Shown: in pieces, positions 25,287-34,286 of the stretch | How the letters are laid out: every line of letters starts with the position of its first letter | Position numbering within the stretch: the stretch's first letter is position 1 | Assembly (NCBI GenBank): GCA_963750495.1 | Contig: CAVVQV010000004.1 | Location: forward strand, 496,001 to 560,000 | DNA: 64,000 bases | Direction of reading: 5' to 3' | Origin: JANLYC01 sp963750495 | GTDB lineage: Bacteria; Actinomycetota; Actinomycetes; Propionibacteriales; Nocardioidaceae | Program-made: the position numbers and the translations under genes | The notes under the pieces: model-generated | What the model was told of the DNA's origin: nothing | Seen by the model: the letters and a program-made list of their open reading frames with translations, nothing else | The model's database searches: none

Positions 25287-26504
25287 TTAGGGCAGGGCGG
25301 AGAACTGTCGCAGGGAGCACGCCCCGGACTCGAAGAAGGACAGCGTCGTGAAGGACGCCGGTGCCAGCAACATCCGGTTGACCGAGGCAAGCGGTGCGTC
25401 CAGGCAGTACCGGACGGCCAGCTTGATCGGCGTGACGTGGCTGACCACCAGCACGGTCTGACCGGCGTATGCCGCCAGCGTCCTGACCAACGCCGCCTCG
25501 ACTCGGAGCCGAACGGCTGTCACGGCCTCGCCCCCGGGCGGCGCGACGTCGAAGGACGACAGCCAGGTAGAGAGCTCCTCCGGCCAGCGTTCGCGCACTT
25601 CCTGCAAGGTCAGCCCGTCCCACTCGCCGAAGGCACACTCGCGGAAGTCGTCCTCGGTGACCGGCTCGATTCCCAGCGTCTTCGCCACAGCGGAGGCGGT
25701 GTCCTGGGTGCGTTGCAGCGGCGAGGCCAGGATCGCGTCGACGCCACCGTCGGCGAGCAACGCCTTGGCGGCCCGATGGGCCTGACTCCAGCCTTCCTCG
25801 GTGAGCCCGGGGTCGTCCCCGCCGGGGCCGGAGAACTTCCGTTCTGCGGTGTGGACGGTCACCCCGTGGCGCAGGAAGATCAGCGTTGTCGCCGTACCTT
25901 CGTGGCCGGTCCAACCCAGCACCGGGCTGTGCACCGGTAACCCGGCAGGCGCGGTGTCGGTCGACGGACTGTCATCCCACAGCGGCTCCATCGCCAGCGG
26001 GGTTGGGTCTCCGGGCCTGTTGTCGGACGACTCCCCCGTGTCAAGTCCGTCGAGCACACCCTCGGCGTGGAAGGCCTCGCCGCGCGCGGCCGCATCCATC
26101 GCCAGGTTGGCCAGCCGGTCGGCGGCCTTGTTGTGCTCACGCGGCACCCAGGTCCACACCGTTCCGAACGGCGCGAGCCGCTGCGCCTGGATGGCCAGGG
26201 GCCGCATGTCCGGGTGCTTGACCTTCCACCGACCCGCCATCTGCTCGACGACCAGCTTGGAGTCCATCCGGACCTCGAGCTCGGCATCCGGGGTGTGCTC
26301 CAGGAAGAGCTCGAGGCCGGCGATCAGCCCGCGGTACTCGGCAACGTTGTTGGTGGCCCGACCGATCGACTCGGCCGCCTCGGCGATGAGCTCGCCGGTG
26401 TCGGCATCCCGGATGAGAGCCCCGAACCCAGCGGGGCCTGGGTTGCCCCGCGAGCCGCCGTCGGCCTCGATGACGACGTGGGCGTGATCGCTCCTCGGTG
26501 TCAC
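25287..26504 (-). CDS. Bifunctional RNase HI / histidine phosphatase (Rv2228c-like)
   Basis: 405 residues from GTG 26504. Residues about 1-135 form RNase H: IEADGGSRGNPGPAG, AEYRGLIAGLE, RMDSKLVVEQM and HNKAADRLAN hold the D-E-D-D metal ligands that cut RNA in hybrids. Residues about 195-400 are a phosphoglycerate-mutase-like phosphatase with LRHGVT and the second histidine in VVSHVTPIKLAV. In mycobacteria the fused protein has RNase H and acid or alpha-ribazole phosphatase activity, the latter tied to cobalamin. The start lies 8 bases after the zinc-ribbon gene. The upstream frame to 26633 overlaps that gene and is rejected. Confidence 0.9.
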   Translation of the reverse strand: MTPRSDHAHVVIEADGGSRGNPGPAGFGALIRDADTGELIAEAAESIGRATNNVAEYRGLIAGLELFLEHTPDAELEVRMDSKLVVEQMAGRWKVKHPDMRPLAIQAQRLAPFGTVWTWVPREHNKAADRLANLAMDAAARGEAFHAEGVLDGLDTGESSDNRPGDPTPLAMEPLWDDSPSTDTAPAGLPVHSPVLGWTGHEGTATTLIFLRHGVTVHTAERKFSGPGGDDPGLTEEGWSQAHRAAKALLADGGVDAILASPLQRTQDTASAVAKTLGIEPVTEDDFRECAFGEWDGLTLQEVRERWPEELSTWLSSFDVAPPGGEAVTAVRLRVEAALVRTLAAYAGQTVLVVSHVTPIKLAVRYCLDAPLASVNRMLLAPASFTTLSFFESGACSLRQFSALP

Positions 26505-26512
26505 GGGCGTAC

Positions 26513-27256
26513 TCAGATTCCTGACTCGGGCGTCCGAACGAGGATCCGGTTGCACTCCTCGCAGCGCAGGACCTCGTCGGACGGCGCCGCCGCCATCCGC
26601 GCCAGGTCCGCTGCCCCGACGTTGAGCTGACACCCACCACAGCGCTTCTGGTGCAGAGCGCCGACGCCGACCCCGCCGAGCTGGGCCCGCAGCTTCTCGT
26701 ACAGGGCGAGCAGGTCGGCGGGCAGGTCGGCCACGAGCGCATCCCGTTCGGCCCTCGTCTCCTTCTCCTGGAGCGAGATGTCGGCGGCTGCGGTATCCCG
26801 GGTTGCCAGCTGGTCGGCTCCGGTCTTCTCGATCTCCGCGAGCTCGGCCGCGAGCTCGTCATATTCACGTTGGGCCGTCTCGAGGCGCTCCATGACGACC
26901 AGCTCTTCGTCCTCGAGGTCGCTGATGCGCTTGTCGAGTGCGATGACCTCGTGCTGCATGGCCTGCAGCTGCTTGGGGTCACTGACCGCGCCACCGTCGA
27001 TCCGCTCCCGGTCGCGGGTCCGCCGCGCCTTGACCTGCTCCACGTCGGCGTCTGCCTTGCGCTGTTCGCGAGCGAGGTCGGCGACCTCGGTCTCGGCTCG
27101 GCCGAGCCGCGAGGACACGTCGGTGCGGCGGTCGGCGAGCGCGACCAGGGCAGCGTGCTCCGGAAGGTTCTTGAGCCGGTGGGCGAGCTGGTCGAGCCGT
27201 TGGTCGACAACCTGCAGGTCGAGCAGCTTGAGCTGGGCGAACGGGTCGGCTTTCAG
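26513..27256 (-). CDS. Coiled-coil zinc-ribbon protein (Rv2229c-like), CTG start
   Basis: 247 residues if initiated at CTG 27256: MKADPFAQLKLLDLQVVDQRL, matching the start of Rv2229c as I recall it. GAGGAG at 27262-27267 sits 6 bases before the CTG, and no ATG, GTG or TTG in a sensible position is visible. Residues about 10-190 are a heptad-rich coiled coil (DRERIDGGAVSDPKQLQAMQHEV region). The C-terminus has the CxxC...CxxC zinc ribbon (CGGCQLN, RCEECNRIL). The family is thought to bind nucleic acid or nascent RNA; its role is unsettled. It sits between Nif3 and RNase H genes. Confidence 0.85.
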   Translation of the reverse strand: MKADPFAQLKLLDLQVVDQRLDQLAHRLKNLPEHAALVALADRRTDVSSRLGRAETEVADLAREQRKADADVEQVKARRTRDRERIDGGAVSDPKQLQAMQHEVIALDKRISDLEDEELVVMERLETAQREYDELAAELAEIEKTGADQLATRDTAAADISLQEKETRAERDALVADLPADLLALYEKLRAQLGGVGVGALHQKRCGGCQLNVGAADLARMAAAPSDEVLRCEECNRILVRTPESGI

Positions 27257-27266
27257 CGTCTTCTCC

Positions 27267-28433
27267 TCATGCGTGGGTGATGGACGTTTCGAGACTTGGG
27301 GCTCGATGGTTCCACGGATCGGTGCAGATACGCGACACGGAGGTCGTGACGGCAAGGCTGCGAGCTGCCAGATCCGCTTCCAGCACCTGTTGGGCGACCG
27401 GCAGCCACGTCCACTCCGCGGCCCAGTGGGGTACGTCGATGAGCGCCGGCCCGTCATACTCGCGGAACTCCGAGGCCGGGTGGTGCCGCAGGTCAGACGT
27501 GACGTAGACGTCGACTCCGGCATGACGTGCGGCATCGAGGCGGAAGTCGCCCGAGCCTCCGAGCACGGCCACCCTCTGCACCGGCCGGTCGAGGTCCCCG
27601 GAGACCCGGGCACCGATGGCCGTCGACGGCAGCGCAGCCGCAACCTGGGAAGCGAAGTCGCGGAGTGTCTGCGGGGCGTCCAGGGTGCCGACCCGTCCGT
27701 CGCCTCGGCCGCCCGGCAGGCTCGCCATCTCGACGAGGTCGAAGGCCGGCTCCTCGTACGGGTGCGCCTGCCGTAGTGCCACGACGACGTCGTGGCGCCG
27801 GTCGCGGGTGAGGACCATCTCGATGCGGGTCTCGGCGACGACCTCGACCCGGCCGGCGGTCCCGATCGTCGGGTTCGCGTCGGCTCCGGGGCGGAACGTC
27901 CCCTGCCCGGAGGTCAGGAAGGCACAGCGGTCGTATTCGCCGACCTGACCCGCTCCGGCGGCTGCCAGGGCATCGATGACCCGTTGCGCGTCGGCGACCG
28001 GCACGAACGTGACCAGCTTGTCGAGAGGGTCGGATGGGTCCGCATCCAGAGGTCTGAGGTCGGACAGTCCCAGCGCGAGAGCCATCGACTCCGACACGCC
28101 CTGACGGGGAGAGTCCGCGTTGGTGTGAGCCACGTAGAGCGCAACTCCATGCCGGATCAGGTCGTGGATGAGCCGGCCCTTGGGAGTGTCAGCAGCCACC
28201 GAGTGAACCGCCCGGTAGAGCAGCGGGTGGTGCACCACGAGCGCATGCGCTCCCAGGGTGATCGCCTCGTCGACGACCGCACGAACAGGATCCACCGCGA
28301 ACAGGGCCCGATCGACCGTCGCCGACGGGTCGCCGACCACCAGCCCGATCGCATCCCCATCGGCGGCCCATGCACGGGGATAGCGCCGTTCGATCACGTC
28401 GACCAGCTGGGCCACGGTCGGTTGGGTCGTCAC
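27267..28433 (-). CDS. Nif3-like dinuclear metal-centre protein
   Basis: 388 residues. The family's metal ligands are visible in VVHHPLLYR, VAHTNAD and DLRHHPASEFREY, and a middle insertion (QRVIDALAAAGAGQVGEYDRC...RQAHPYEEPAFDLV) is the PII-like domain of longer Nif3 proteins. Family members are hexameric with two metals per chain and were annotated as GTP cyclohydrolase I type 2; the real reaction is unclear. First gene of the Nif3, zinc-ribbon, RNase H operon, an order shared with mycobacteria. Confidence 0.9.
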   Translation of the reverse strand: MTTQPTVAQLVDVIERRYPRAWAADGDAIGLVVGDPSATVDRALFAVDPVRAVVDEAITLGAHALVVHHPLLYRAVHSVAADTPKGRLIHDLIRHGVALYVAHTNADSPRQGVSESMALALGLSDLRPLDADPSDPLDKLVTFVPVADAQRVIDALAAAGAGQVGEYDRCAFLTSGQGTFRPGADANPTIGTAGRVEVVAETRIEMVLTRDRRHDVVVALRQAHPYEEPAFDLVEMASLPGGRGDGRVGTLDAPQTLRDFASQVAAALPSTAIGARVSGDLDRPVQRVAVLGGSGDFRLDAARHAGVDVYVTSDLRHHPASEFREYDGPALIDVPHWAAEWTWLPVAQQVLEADLAARSLAVTTSVSRICTDPWNHRAPSLETSITHA

Positions 28434-28487
28434 ACCCGCACCCTATCCAGCGATCCGGAACGCCCCTGACGGCGAGGCCGACCGGCC

Positions 28488-29543
28488 CTACAGCGTTTCG
28501 GTGACCTTGCGCAGGCCGCGAGGCGCATCGGGATCCGAGCCCCTCGTCAGCGCGAGATGGAGCGACAGCTGCTGGAACGGCAGGATCTCGAGGAGCGGTG
28601 ACAGCTCCTCGGGCACGTTGGCCGGGAGCTGGACGTCGGGGGCGGAGTACGCCGACGGCCCGTGCGCTCCGACGCACACCAGATCAGCTCCGGTGGCCAC
28701 CAGTCTCTCGAGGGTGGGTTGCAGCGCCTCTCCCCCACGACCCGCAGCGGTGATCGCCAGCACGGGCACCTGCGCCTCGACCAGCGCGAGCGGTCCGTGC
28801 ATGAGGTCAGCACCCGAGAAGGCCTGAGCCGACACATAGCTCGTCTCCATGAGCTTGAGCGCAGCTTCTCGCGCGGTCGCATACGAGTAGCCCCGACCGG
28901 TGACGACCAGTCGATCGGTCGACCGCAACCGCATCGCCAGGTCACGGACCGCGGGTTCCTCGGCGAGCACCTGCGTCCCCCACTCGGGCAGCCGGTGCAC
29001 GTCGGCTGTGTCCCGCCCGGCCAGTCGGGCCAGCAACCGGTACAGCGCGAGGAGCTCGGCCGTGTAGGACTTGGTCGCTGCGACCGACCGCTCCGGTCCG
29101 GCAGCCACGTCGATCTCGAGCTCGGCCGCCTGGTTCAACGCTGAGCCGGGCTGGTTCGTGACGGCGAGCGTCACGGCACCCTGAATCCGCGCCTGCTCGA
29201 CCGTGCGGACCAGGTCCGGTGACCCGCCGGACTGGCTGATCGCGACCAACAGGACGTCGCGCAGGTCGGGTCGTGCGCCGTAGACCGTCGTCGTCGACGA
29301 CGACACCAGCCCCGCCGGCAGACCGAGCCAGATCTCGACGAGGTACTTGGCGTAGAGCGCGGCGTGGTCTGACGTGCCTCGGGCGGCCAGCAGCACGAAC
29401 CGCGGCCGCCGGGCCAGGATCTGCTGGGCAACCTCCGCCATCGGGTCACCGGCGGTCCCACTCGGCTCCAGCACCCGCCGCCATACGTCCGGCTGCGCCG
29501 CGATCTCCGCGGCCATGTCCACACCCTTGGGTGCGTCAGACAT
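28488..29543 (-). CDS. SIS-domain sugar-phosphate deaminase/isomerase (NagB-II-like)
   Basis: 351 residues from ATG 29543 with GGGAGG 8 bases before it. Two SIS domains: LLAARGTSDHAALYAKYL with SQSGGSPDLV in the first, and VVTGRGYSYATAREAALKLMETS with LMHGPLALVE in the second. The end GLRKVTETL is typical of this group, where KVT(E/K)T is the lid. It lacks the N-terminal glutaminase of GlmS, so it resembles glucosamine-6-phosphate deaminase type II or a fructosamine deglycase. It probably frees ammonia from amino-sugar phosphates. Confidence 0.87.
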   Translation of the reverse strand: MSDAPKGVDMAAEIAAQPDVWRRVLEPSGTAGDPMAEVAQQILARRPRFVLLAARGTSDHAALYAKYLVEIWLGLPAGLVSSSTTTVYGARPDLRDVLLVAISQSGGSPDLVRTVEQARIQGAVTLAVTNQPGSALNQAAELEIDVAAGPERSVAATKSYTAELLALYRLLARLAGRDTADVHRLPEWGTQVLAEEPAVRDLAMRLRSTDRLVVTGRGYSYATAREAALKLMETSYVSAQAFSGADLMHGPLALVEAQVPVLAITAAGRGGEALQPTLERLVATGADLVCVGAHGPSAYSAPDVQLPANVPEELSPLLEILPFQQLSLHLALTRGSDPDAPRGLRKVTETL

Positions 29544-29634
29544 TGGGTCAGCCTCCCTCATCAGGTCGTCGGGTCGAAGTCCGGAACCTACCAGTCTGCC
29601 CCACCCTCGTCGGTGCTCTGCGTCCGTGACACAG

Positions 29635-29666
29635 GCTGGGCCCCGACCGCGACGTCCGGGCCCAGC
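29635..29666. terminator. Hairpin downstream of chimeric surface gene
   Basis: GCTGGGCCC and GGGCCCAGC pair over 9 bases with a 14-base loop, 16 bases past the stop of the minus-strand gene at 29682. No long U-run, but position fits transcription termination. Confidence 0.5.
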
Positions 29667-29681
29667 ACTGTCGTGGCGCTC

Positions 29682-30230
29682 CTACTCGGTGTCGGTGACT
29701 GTCAGCGTGATGTCGGCAGCGGCGCCGGCGTACAACGAGGTGAGGATGTACGCCGTTCCCGAAGGAATCGACCCTGCCTCGTTGGCCGCGGCGGTGCCGT
29801 ACGACGTGATCAGGCTGCAGTCCTCGTCACACAGGTAGAAATCAGAGTCCACGTTGGTGGGACCCGAGGTCATGCTGAACTCGTGCAGACCGGCGTCCTG
29901 CTCACCGGTCAGGACGGTGACGTGCCCGTCAACGTCCTGGCTGAGTGCGGGAACCAAGCAGGCATTCTCGAACTCCGTACCGGTCACCCCCGGGGACACC
30001 AGGTTGTTGGGGTTACCCACCGCGATGATGAACGAGTCGTCCACCGGGGCATCCGGCGGCGGCGGGCTCACCGGACGGTTGTCCCCGAGTGTCTTGACGA
30101 TCGCCTCGCGGCGTACGACGGCCTGCACGACCGCCGACAGGGCGAAGCCCAGGATCAACGACCAGGCGATCTGCCACGTCATCGTGCCGGTCAACGTCAA
30201 CGCGTCTCCGACGGCATGGACGACGTTCAT
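29682..30230 (-). CDS. Chimera: permease N-terminus joined to extracellular beta domain
   Basis: 182 residues from ATG 30230 (GGGAG before it). Residues 1-47, with TWQIAWSLILGFALSAVVQAV then IVKTLGDNRP, match the first helix and LGD-x-RP turn of the ArsP/DUF318-like permease family. Right after that motif the protein becomes VSPPPPDAPVDDSF and a cysteine-containing beta-rich domain ending YAGAAADITLTVTDTE, like a pre-peptidase C-terminal fold. The permease's other helices are absent. As it stands the product would be a membrane-anchored surface protein. The join could be a real deletion-fusion or reflect domain shuffling. Confidence 0.6.
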   Translation of the reverse strand: MNVVHAVGDALTLTGTMTWQIAWSLILGFALSAVVQAVVRREAIVKTLGDNRPVSPPPPDAPVDDSFIIAVGNPNNLVSPGVTGTEFENACLVPALSQDVDGHVTVLTGEQDAGLHEFSMTSGPTNVDSDFYLCDEDCSLITSYGTAAANEAGSIPSGTAYILTSLYAGAAADITLTVTDTE

Positions 30231-30458
30231 CCGTTCTCCCCTCTGCGCCAAGGCCCGTGTGCCGCCGGCGAGCAGCTCCTTCTGAACTCATACCCGAAGG
30301 GGGTAACTGCTAACCAGGGGAACGAGGCGGCGACGCGTCGATGACGCGTCTCTCCGACCTGCGTCTAGGACCGAACCGTCCGGGTACTGAGAACACCGGT
30401 ATCAGCTGTCGCTCCGCGGAAAGACTCGCTCGATCGCGGGAAGGATGAGTGGGAACCC

Positions 30459-30674
30459 ATGGACACCAAGAGCCGTTCCGTGACGCGCATCGCCAGCGTC
30501 ACGACCTTCGCTGCTGTGTTCGTCGTCGGGCTGGGGATTCTCGTCTTCCAGTACTCCGGCCACCTCGACCGGAACCCGTGGGCCTACCTCGGGATGGTCC
30601 TGGGCGTGGTCGGCGCCCTCGGGCTGAGCATTCTCGCGGTCGCGAAGGCCGCCGACGCAGACCGACACGGGTAG
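30459..30674 (+). CDS. Small two-helix membrane protein
   Basis: 71 residues, MDTKSRSVTRIASV at the start, then two hydrophobic segments (FAAVFVVGLGILVFQ and GMVLGVVGALGLSILAV). GGAAGG lies upstream of the ATG. No family recognised. It overlaps the decayed 3' end region of the gene on the opposite strand, which suggests that gene was truncated. Confidence 0.55.
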   Translation: MDTKSRSVTRIASVTTFAAVFVVGLGILVFQYSGHLDRNPWAYLGMVLGVVGALGLSILAVAKAADADRHG

Positions 30675-30677
30675 CCA

Positions 30678-32903
30678 CAAGCCCGCTGATGGGGTTCGAC
30701 CTCTTGTCGAACGCGTTGCTCGCCAGCGACGGCTCCGGAGCGCAGAACCCGGGAACCTTGCACGGACGGACGAACCAGTAGTAGGCGTCGCCCGCCTGAC
30801 TGTCCGGCAGCATGTCCGTCGGTGTCCACATGGTGTTCTGGGTCGTGACAGTGCCGACCAGGTTGGTCATCTCTCGGTCGTGCGACAGGTAGACCATGTA
30901 GTAACCCGCCTGGGGTACCGGACCCCAGCGAAGGATCGGCGTCTGCTGCAGGTTGCCGCAGAGCGTCGGGCTGCCCGGCGGATCGTTGAGCCCGCGGTCG
31001 CAGGACGTGGCCGGATCTGCCGATCCGCCACCCGAGAGCGACAGTCGCTGTCCGGCACCGTCATCAGGTTGTCGACGTAGAAGGTGTTGATCGCGCCGGA
31101 TGACAGCAGGTTGTTGTTGGCGTCGAACGCCTGGACGAACCACTTGTAGCGACCCGGGCTGAAGTAGGTCGGCGTGATGTCCGTACCGGCGCTGTACCAG
31201 TACGTATCGACATTCGCGAAGGTGTTGCCTGCGTACGGACCCACCCAGACCTGATAGTGATCGGCCGGCGTACCAGCACTGAAGTACGGCTCCCAGCTGA
31301 GACTCGGGAACCGGGTGCTGTGCTCATCGGTCGACGGCGTCAACGCCGTGAGGTTGGCTGCCGGTCCGTCCGGGACCACGCCGGACAGGGTGAACGTCCG
31401 GTCGAAGCCGAAGATCTTGGTGGCGGAGCGCTGACCGCTGCCGTCGATCGCTGCCACCGTCCAATGGAACGGTCCGTCGGCCGGGTTCAGCATCCGGTTC
31501 GGCGTCCACGACAACGAGTGGGTCTGCACCGATGCGACGGTGGCGCCGGTGCTGCTCTTCACGGTCACCTCGTACTTGACCGCGTCGTTGGCGGCTTCCC
31601 ACGTCATCGTGGGGACGTCGACCGTGTTGCCCTCCAGCGGCAACAACTGGTTCACCATGGTCTTGTCGTAGATGAACGAGCGGATCGAGGAGTAAAGGCT
31701 GTTGACGTTGGTCGGTCCGTCGAAGGCACGCACACGCCAGTACACGACGGTGCTCGCGGTCGGGGAGCAGCCGGTCCCGTCCGCGCGGGGCGTGTAGGTC
31801 GTCTGGACCGTCGTGCAGCTGACGTAGGTGTTCGGCGAGAAGTTGGGATCAGTACCCACGTCGATCCGGTACCACGACGCGTGACGGACCGGTGCCCACT
31901 GGTAGAAGAACGGGTCGCCGACCATGTCGCCGTCCGCAGGGTAGGTGAGAAGGACGGGATCCGGCCAGGATCGGCGCAGCTGCCAAACCGGGCTGTCGCT
32001 CCACGGCGCCTTGTCGCCCTTGACGTCTACCGAGCGCACCTGCCACCAGTACTGGTCGTTGTTGTAGGTGCTCGGCGGCGCCCAGCGGGTCGACTTGACC
32101 GTCACCTGCTCGGTGATCGTGTTGAACTGGTCGTCGGTGCCGATCCGAAGCTCGTACGCGATTGCTCCTGGTACCGGGTCCCAGTCGAGCACCGCGTCGG
32201 TGATGGTGGCGCTGGGGCTGTTGGCCGGGCTGCGCAATGTTGGAGCAGGGAGCCCGTCGACCGAGAACGTCCGGACCGATGCCCAGCGGCTGAAGAAACC
32301 GCCGGCAAAGTTTGCGCGGACGCGCCAGCTGTACTGCTCAGACGGCCTGGCCGAGGGAAACAGCAAGGTCTCGGTTGCAGACCCGTACTCGTACGGCAGG
32401 ATGAACTGGTCGTCCGTGTCGACCTGGACCGTGTAGTTGACTGCGCCCCGGACGGGCTGCCAGACAAGGACCGGCGGCTCAGTCGGCTGCGACAGGGTGG
32501 CGCCGTCTGCCGGCGCCTGCGGCAGCGGCGCACCGAAGGCGGACTCCTTGAAAGAGGCGGTCGCCCAGCGTCCGATGGTGCCCTTGGTGTCGGAGATCGC
32601 CCGGACCCGCCAGTACAGCGTCCCGGACGGCAGCGTCGCGGTCGGGGTTGCGTGCCGACTCGTCGTACTCAGCGCATAGATGGGCGTGCTGAAGTCCTTG
32701 CTCGTGTCGAGCTGGACGTCGTACCGGGTTGCGCCCTTGACGGACTTCCACGCCAGGACAGGCATTCCGGAGATGGTCTTGTGTGACGGCGACAGACCGT
32801 GTGGGGCGGCAATGGCCGCCTCGGATGGCGAAGTGCTGACGATCTGGGTCAGCGTCGCCAAAACGGCGACGGCAAGAAAGCGACAAAGTGTGCGGTGCGG
32901 CAC
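30678..32903 (-). pseudogene. Secreted fibronectin-like repeat protein, frameshifted
   Basis: It begins MPHRTLCRFLAVAVLATLTQ, a signal peptide ending near PSEA. Six or so repeats of about 95 residues follow, each with W-x2-V-x-GA-x2-Y-x-V-x-(V/I)-x-TD early and YYWRVRA-like strands later, the layout of fibronectin type III modules. The frame is lost near 31060-31085: one frame ends in junk after YVDNLMTV, while the neighbouring frame continues sensible repeat sequence (LRWGPVPQAGYYMVYLSHD, AYYWFVRPCKVPGFC) to about 30683. One base appears to be missing. No proper stop is seen there and the small membrane gene follows, so the 3' end also looks truncated. Confidence 0.75.
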
Positions 32904-33073
32904 GGAGTCCCCCTGGGCTCGAAGTCGCGTTGAACCTACGGGTTTTCTCTCCCTCTTCCGCTCTTTTCATGACTAAAGCAGCCAAACGGCTGACGCCTCG
33001 CTGGGCCGATCGGCCCCGCTTGACGCCAGCCATGCTGAGTCACCGCAACGTGTGCGCCGAGAAGAGGTTCCCC

Positions 33074-33172
33074 GGTAGCACCGATCGTCCCGAGGGCGGC
33101 CTCCTCGTCGGCGCCGTGCTTCCGCTCGAGCAACGACCCGCGGAGGACGTGGATGTGGAGGCGGACCCGTGA
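33074..33172 (+). pseudogene. C-terminal scrap of a sensor histidine kinase
   Basis: The last 32 codons of this frame read GSTDRPEGGLLVGAVLPLEQ and then a Glu/Asp-rich end. The pattern RPEGGLLVGAVLPLE resembles the last strand of a histidine-kinase ATPase domain (GT-x-V-x-A-x-LPL). Its TGA overlaps the GTG of the response-regulator scrap by four bases, the usual layout of a kinase-regulator operon. Everything 5' of this is gone. Confidence 0.45.
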
Positions 33173-33312
33173 CCCGGCTGCTCGTCGCCGACGACCATCC
33201 CGCATTCCGGCGGGGACTCGAGCTGCTGTGGGCTGACGTCGACGACATCGAGATCGTCCAGGCGATCCGCGCCGCCGCCGCGGGCGAGGCGATCACGCAA
33301 CGGCCTGACCTG
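33169..33312 (+). pseudogene. N-terminal scrap of a NarL-type response regulator
   Basis: GTG start with GGAGG at about 33152. The first 48 codons (MTRLLVADDHPAFRRGLELL, then VDDIEIVQ) are the receiver-domain opening of a NarL/LuxR regulator with its DD acidic pair. After about 33312 the sequence no longer fits the family and the phosphoacceptor aspartate and HTH domain are missing. The adjacent cupin gene lies immediately beyond. An apparent deletion removed most of a two-component system. Confidence 0.6.
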
Positions 33313-33345
33313 CGGCAACTGTCCGACCCTCCGCCAAGAACTGCT

Positions 33346-33822
33346 TCAGCCGAAGGTGAGTCCGTACTTCTCGATGATGGGCAAGGTGGCTTCGAAGTCG
33401 CCCTCGCAGCCGAAGGGAGCCACGATCGGGCCGAGGTCGACGTCTTCGGTGGCGGTGTCGATGATGCGGAACGCCTCCTCCAGCCCGCCTGGCGAGATCA
33501 GCTCCAGGATGCGAGCGGGCTCGTCGGCCGCGTTGAAGAAGGTATGCCACTCGCCGCGTGGCTTGAAGACCAGGTCGCCGACCTGGGCGACGTGTTCCTC
33601 GTCGTTCGCGACGAACCAGACCACGCCTTCCAAGATGAGGCTGAACTCGTCTTCCTTGGTGTGCCGATGGAGGGGGGCGGCGATGGCGTGGGGAGCCAAC
33701 AGGTGCTCGACGACCGCCAGATGGCCACCCCAGTCCTTGGAGTCGACCAGGAATCGGTCTCGGCATCCCAGCGGTGAGCCGAGGATCTCGCCTTCGCCGG
33801 CGCGGATGACTCGTGTCTTCAT
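33346..33822 (-). CDS. Cupin-domain protein
   Basis: 158 residues from ATG 33822, with GGAGG at about 33835. The cupin motif 1 reads PLHRHTKEDEFSLILEG and motif 2 GDLVFKPRGEWHTFFN, so metal ligands H, H, E and H are present. The C-terminal region (EAFRIIDTATEDVDLGPI, then an end of FEATLPIIEKYGLTFG) is like the small quercetin-dioxygenase-like or sugar-binding cupins. The reaction is unknown. Longer frames upstream lack a start signal. Confidence 0.75.
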   Translation of the reverse strand: MKTRVIRAGEGEILGSPLGCRDRFLVDSKDWGGHLAVVEHLLAPHAIAAPLHRHTKEDEFSLILEGVVWFVANDEEHVAQVGDLVFKPRGEWHTFFNAADEPARILELISPGGLEEAFRIIDTATEDVDLGPIVAPFGCEGDFEATLPIIEKYGLTFG

Positions 33823-33998
33823 CGGACGAGCATCCTCCATCGCGCGCCCATCCAGCCAGTGCAGAGACTGTGAAGACGCCGATGCATCCGAAGGCCGGCG
33901 TGCGTCGGTGCCGACCCAAGCAGTCAGCACGTCGCCGCTGCGATCAGGAGTGCCCGTCGCCCTGTCGGACCCGGGATGGCGAAGCCTGGGGTCATCGG

Positions 33999-34070
33999 TG
34001 GGCGCAGCAGGGATCGAACCTGCGACCGCCTGCTTGTAAGGCAGGTGCTCTACCGCTGAGCTATACGCCC
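33999..34070 (-). tRNA. tRNA-Val (anticodon UAC)
   Basis: 72 nt cloverleaf on the minus strand: acceptor GGGCGTA with TGCGCCC, D arm GCTC/GAGC, anticodon arm CCTGC-CTTACAA-GCAGG with UAC at the anticodon, T arm GCAGG-TTCGATC-CCTGC, discriminator A. The 3' CCA is not fully encoded (ACC follows). It reads GUA codons. Confidence 0.95.
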
Positions 34071-34113
34071 CGAAAGCGCGGAAAGCCTAACGCCCTCAGC
34101 AGCCCGCGGACAA

Positions 34114-34153
34114 AAGACAACGACCGCCAACGTCTCGGTTCGCTGGCGGTCGT
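34114..34153 (-). terminator. Intrinsic terminator of ahpE
   Basis: Minus strand: ACGACCGCCA pairs with TGGCGGTCGT (34120-34129 with 34144-34153), followed by TGTCTTTTGT. It lies about 130 bases past the ahpE stop and upstream of tRNA-Val, so it separates the two transcripts. Confidence 0.75.
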
Positions 34154-34286
34154 GTCATGGACTATCGAACACTGACACGGCCGCTTGCGCTATCGCTTTA
34201 CCCAAACTTGAGTGAGAACTTACGTCCCCGCATCGCCGGACCTGCCGGGCGTGTCCGGAAAGCGGAGGTTGTCCACTCGATGGGGG

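Noticed and set aside
30402..30680. Minus-strand 92-codon frame as true end of the fibronectin-like gene
   Set aside because: Its sequence has no repeat character and it lies over the better-supported small membrane gene.
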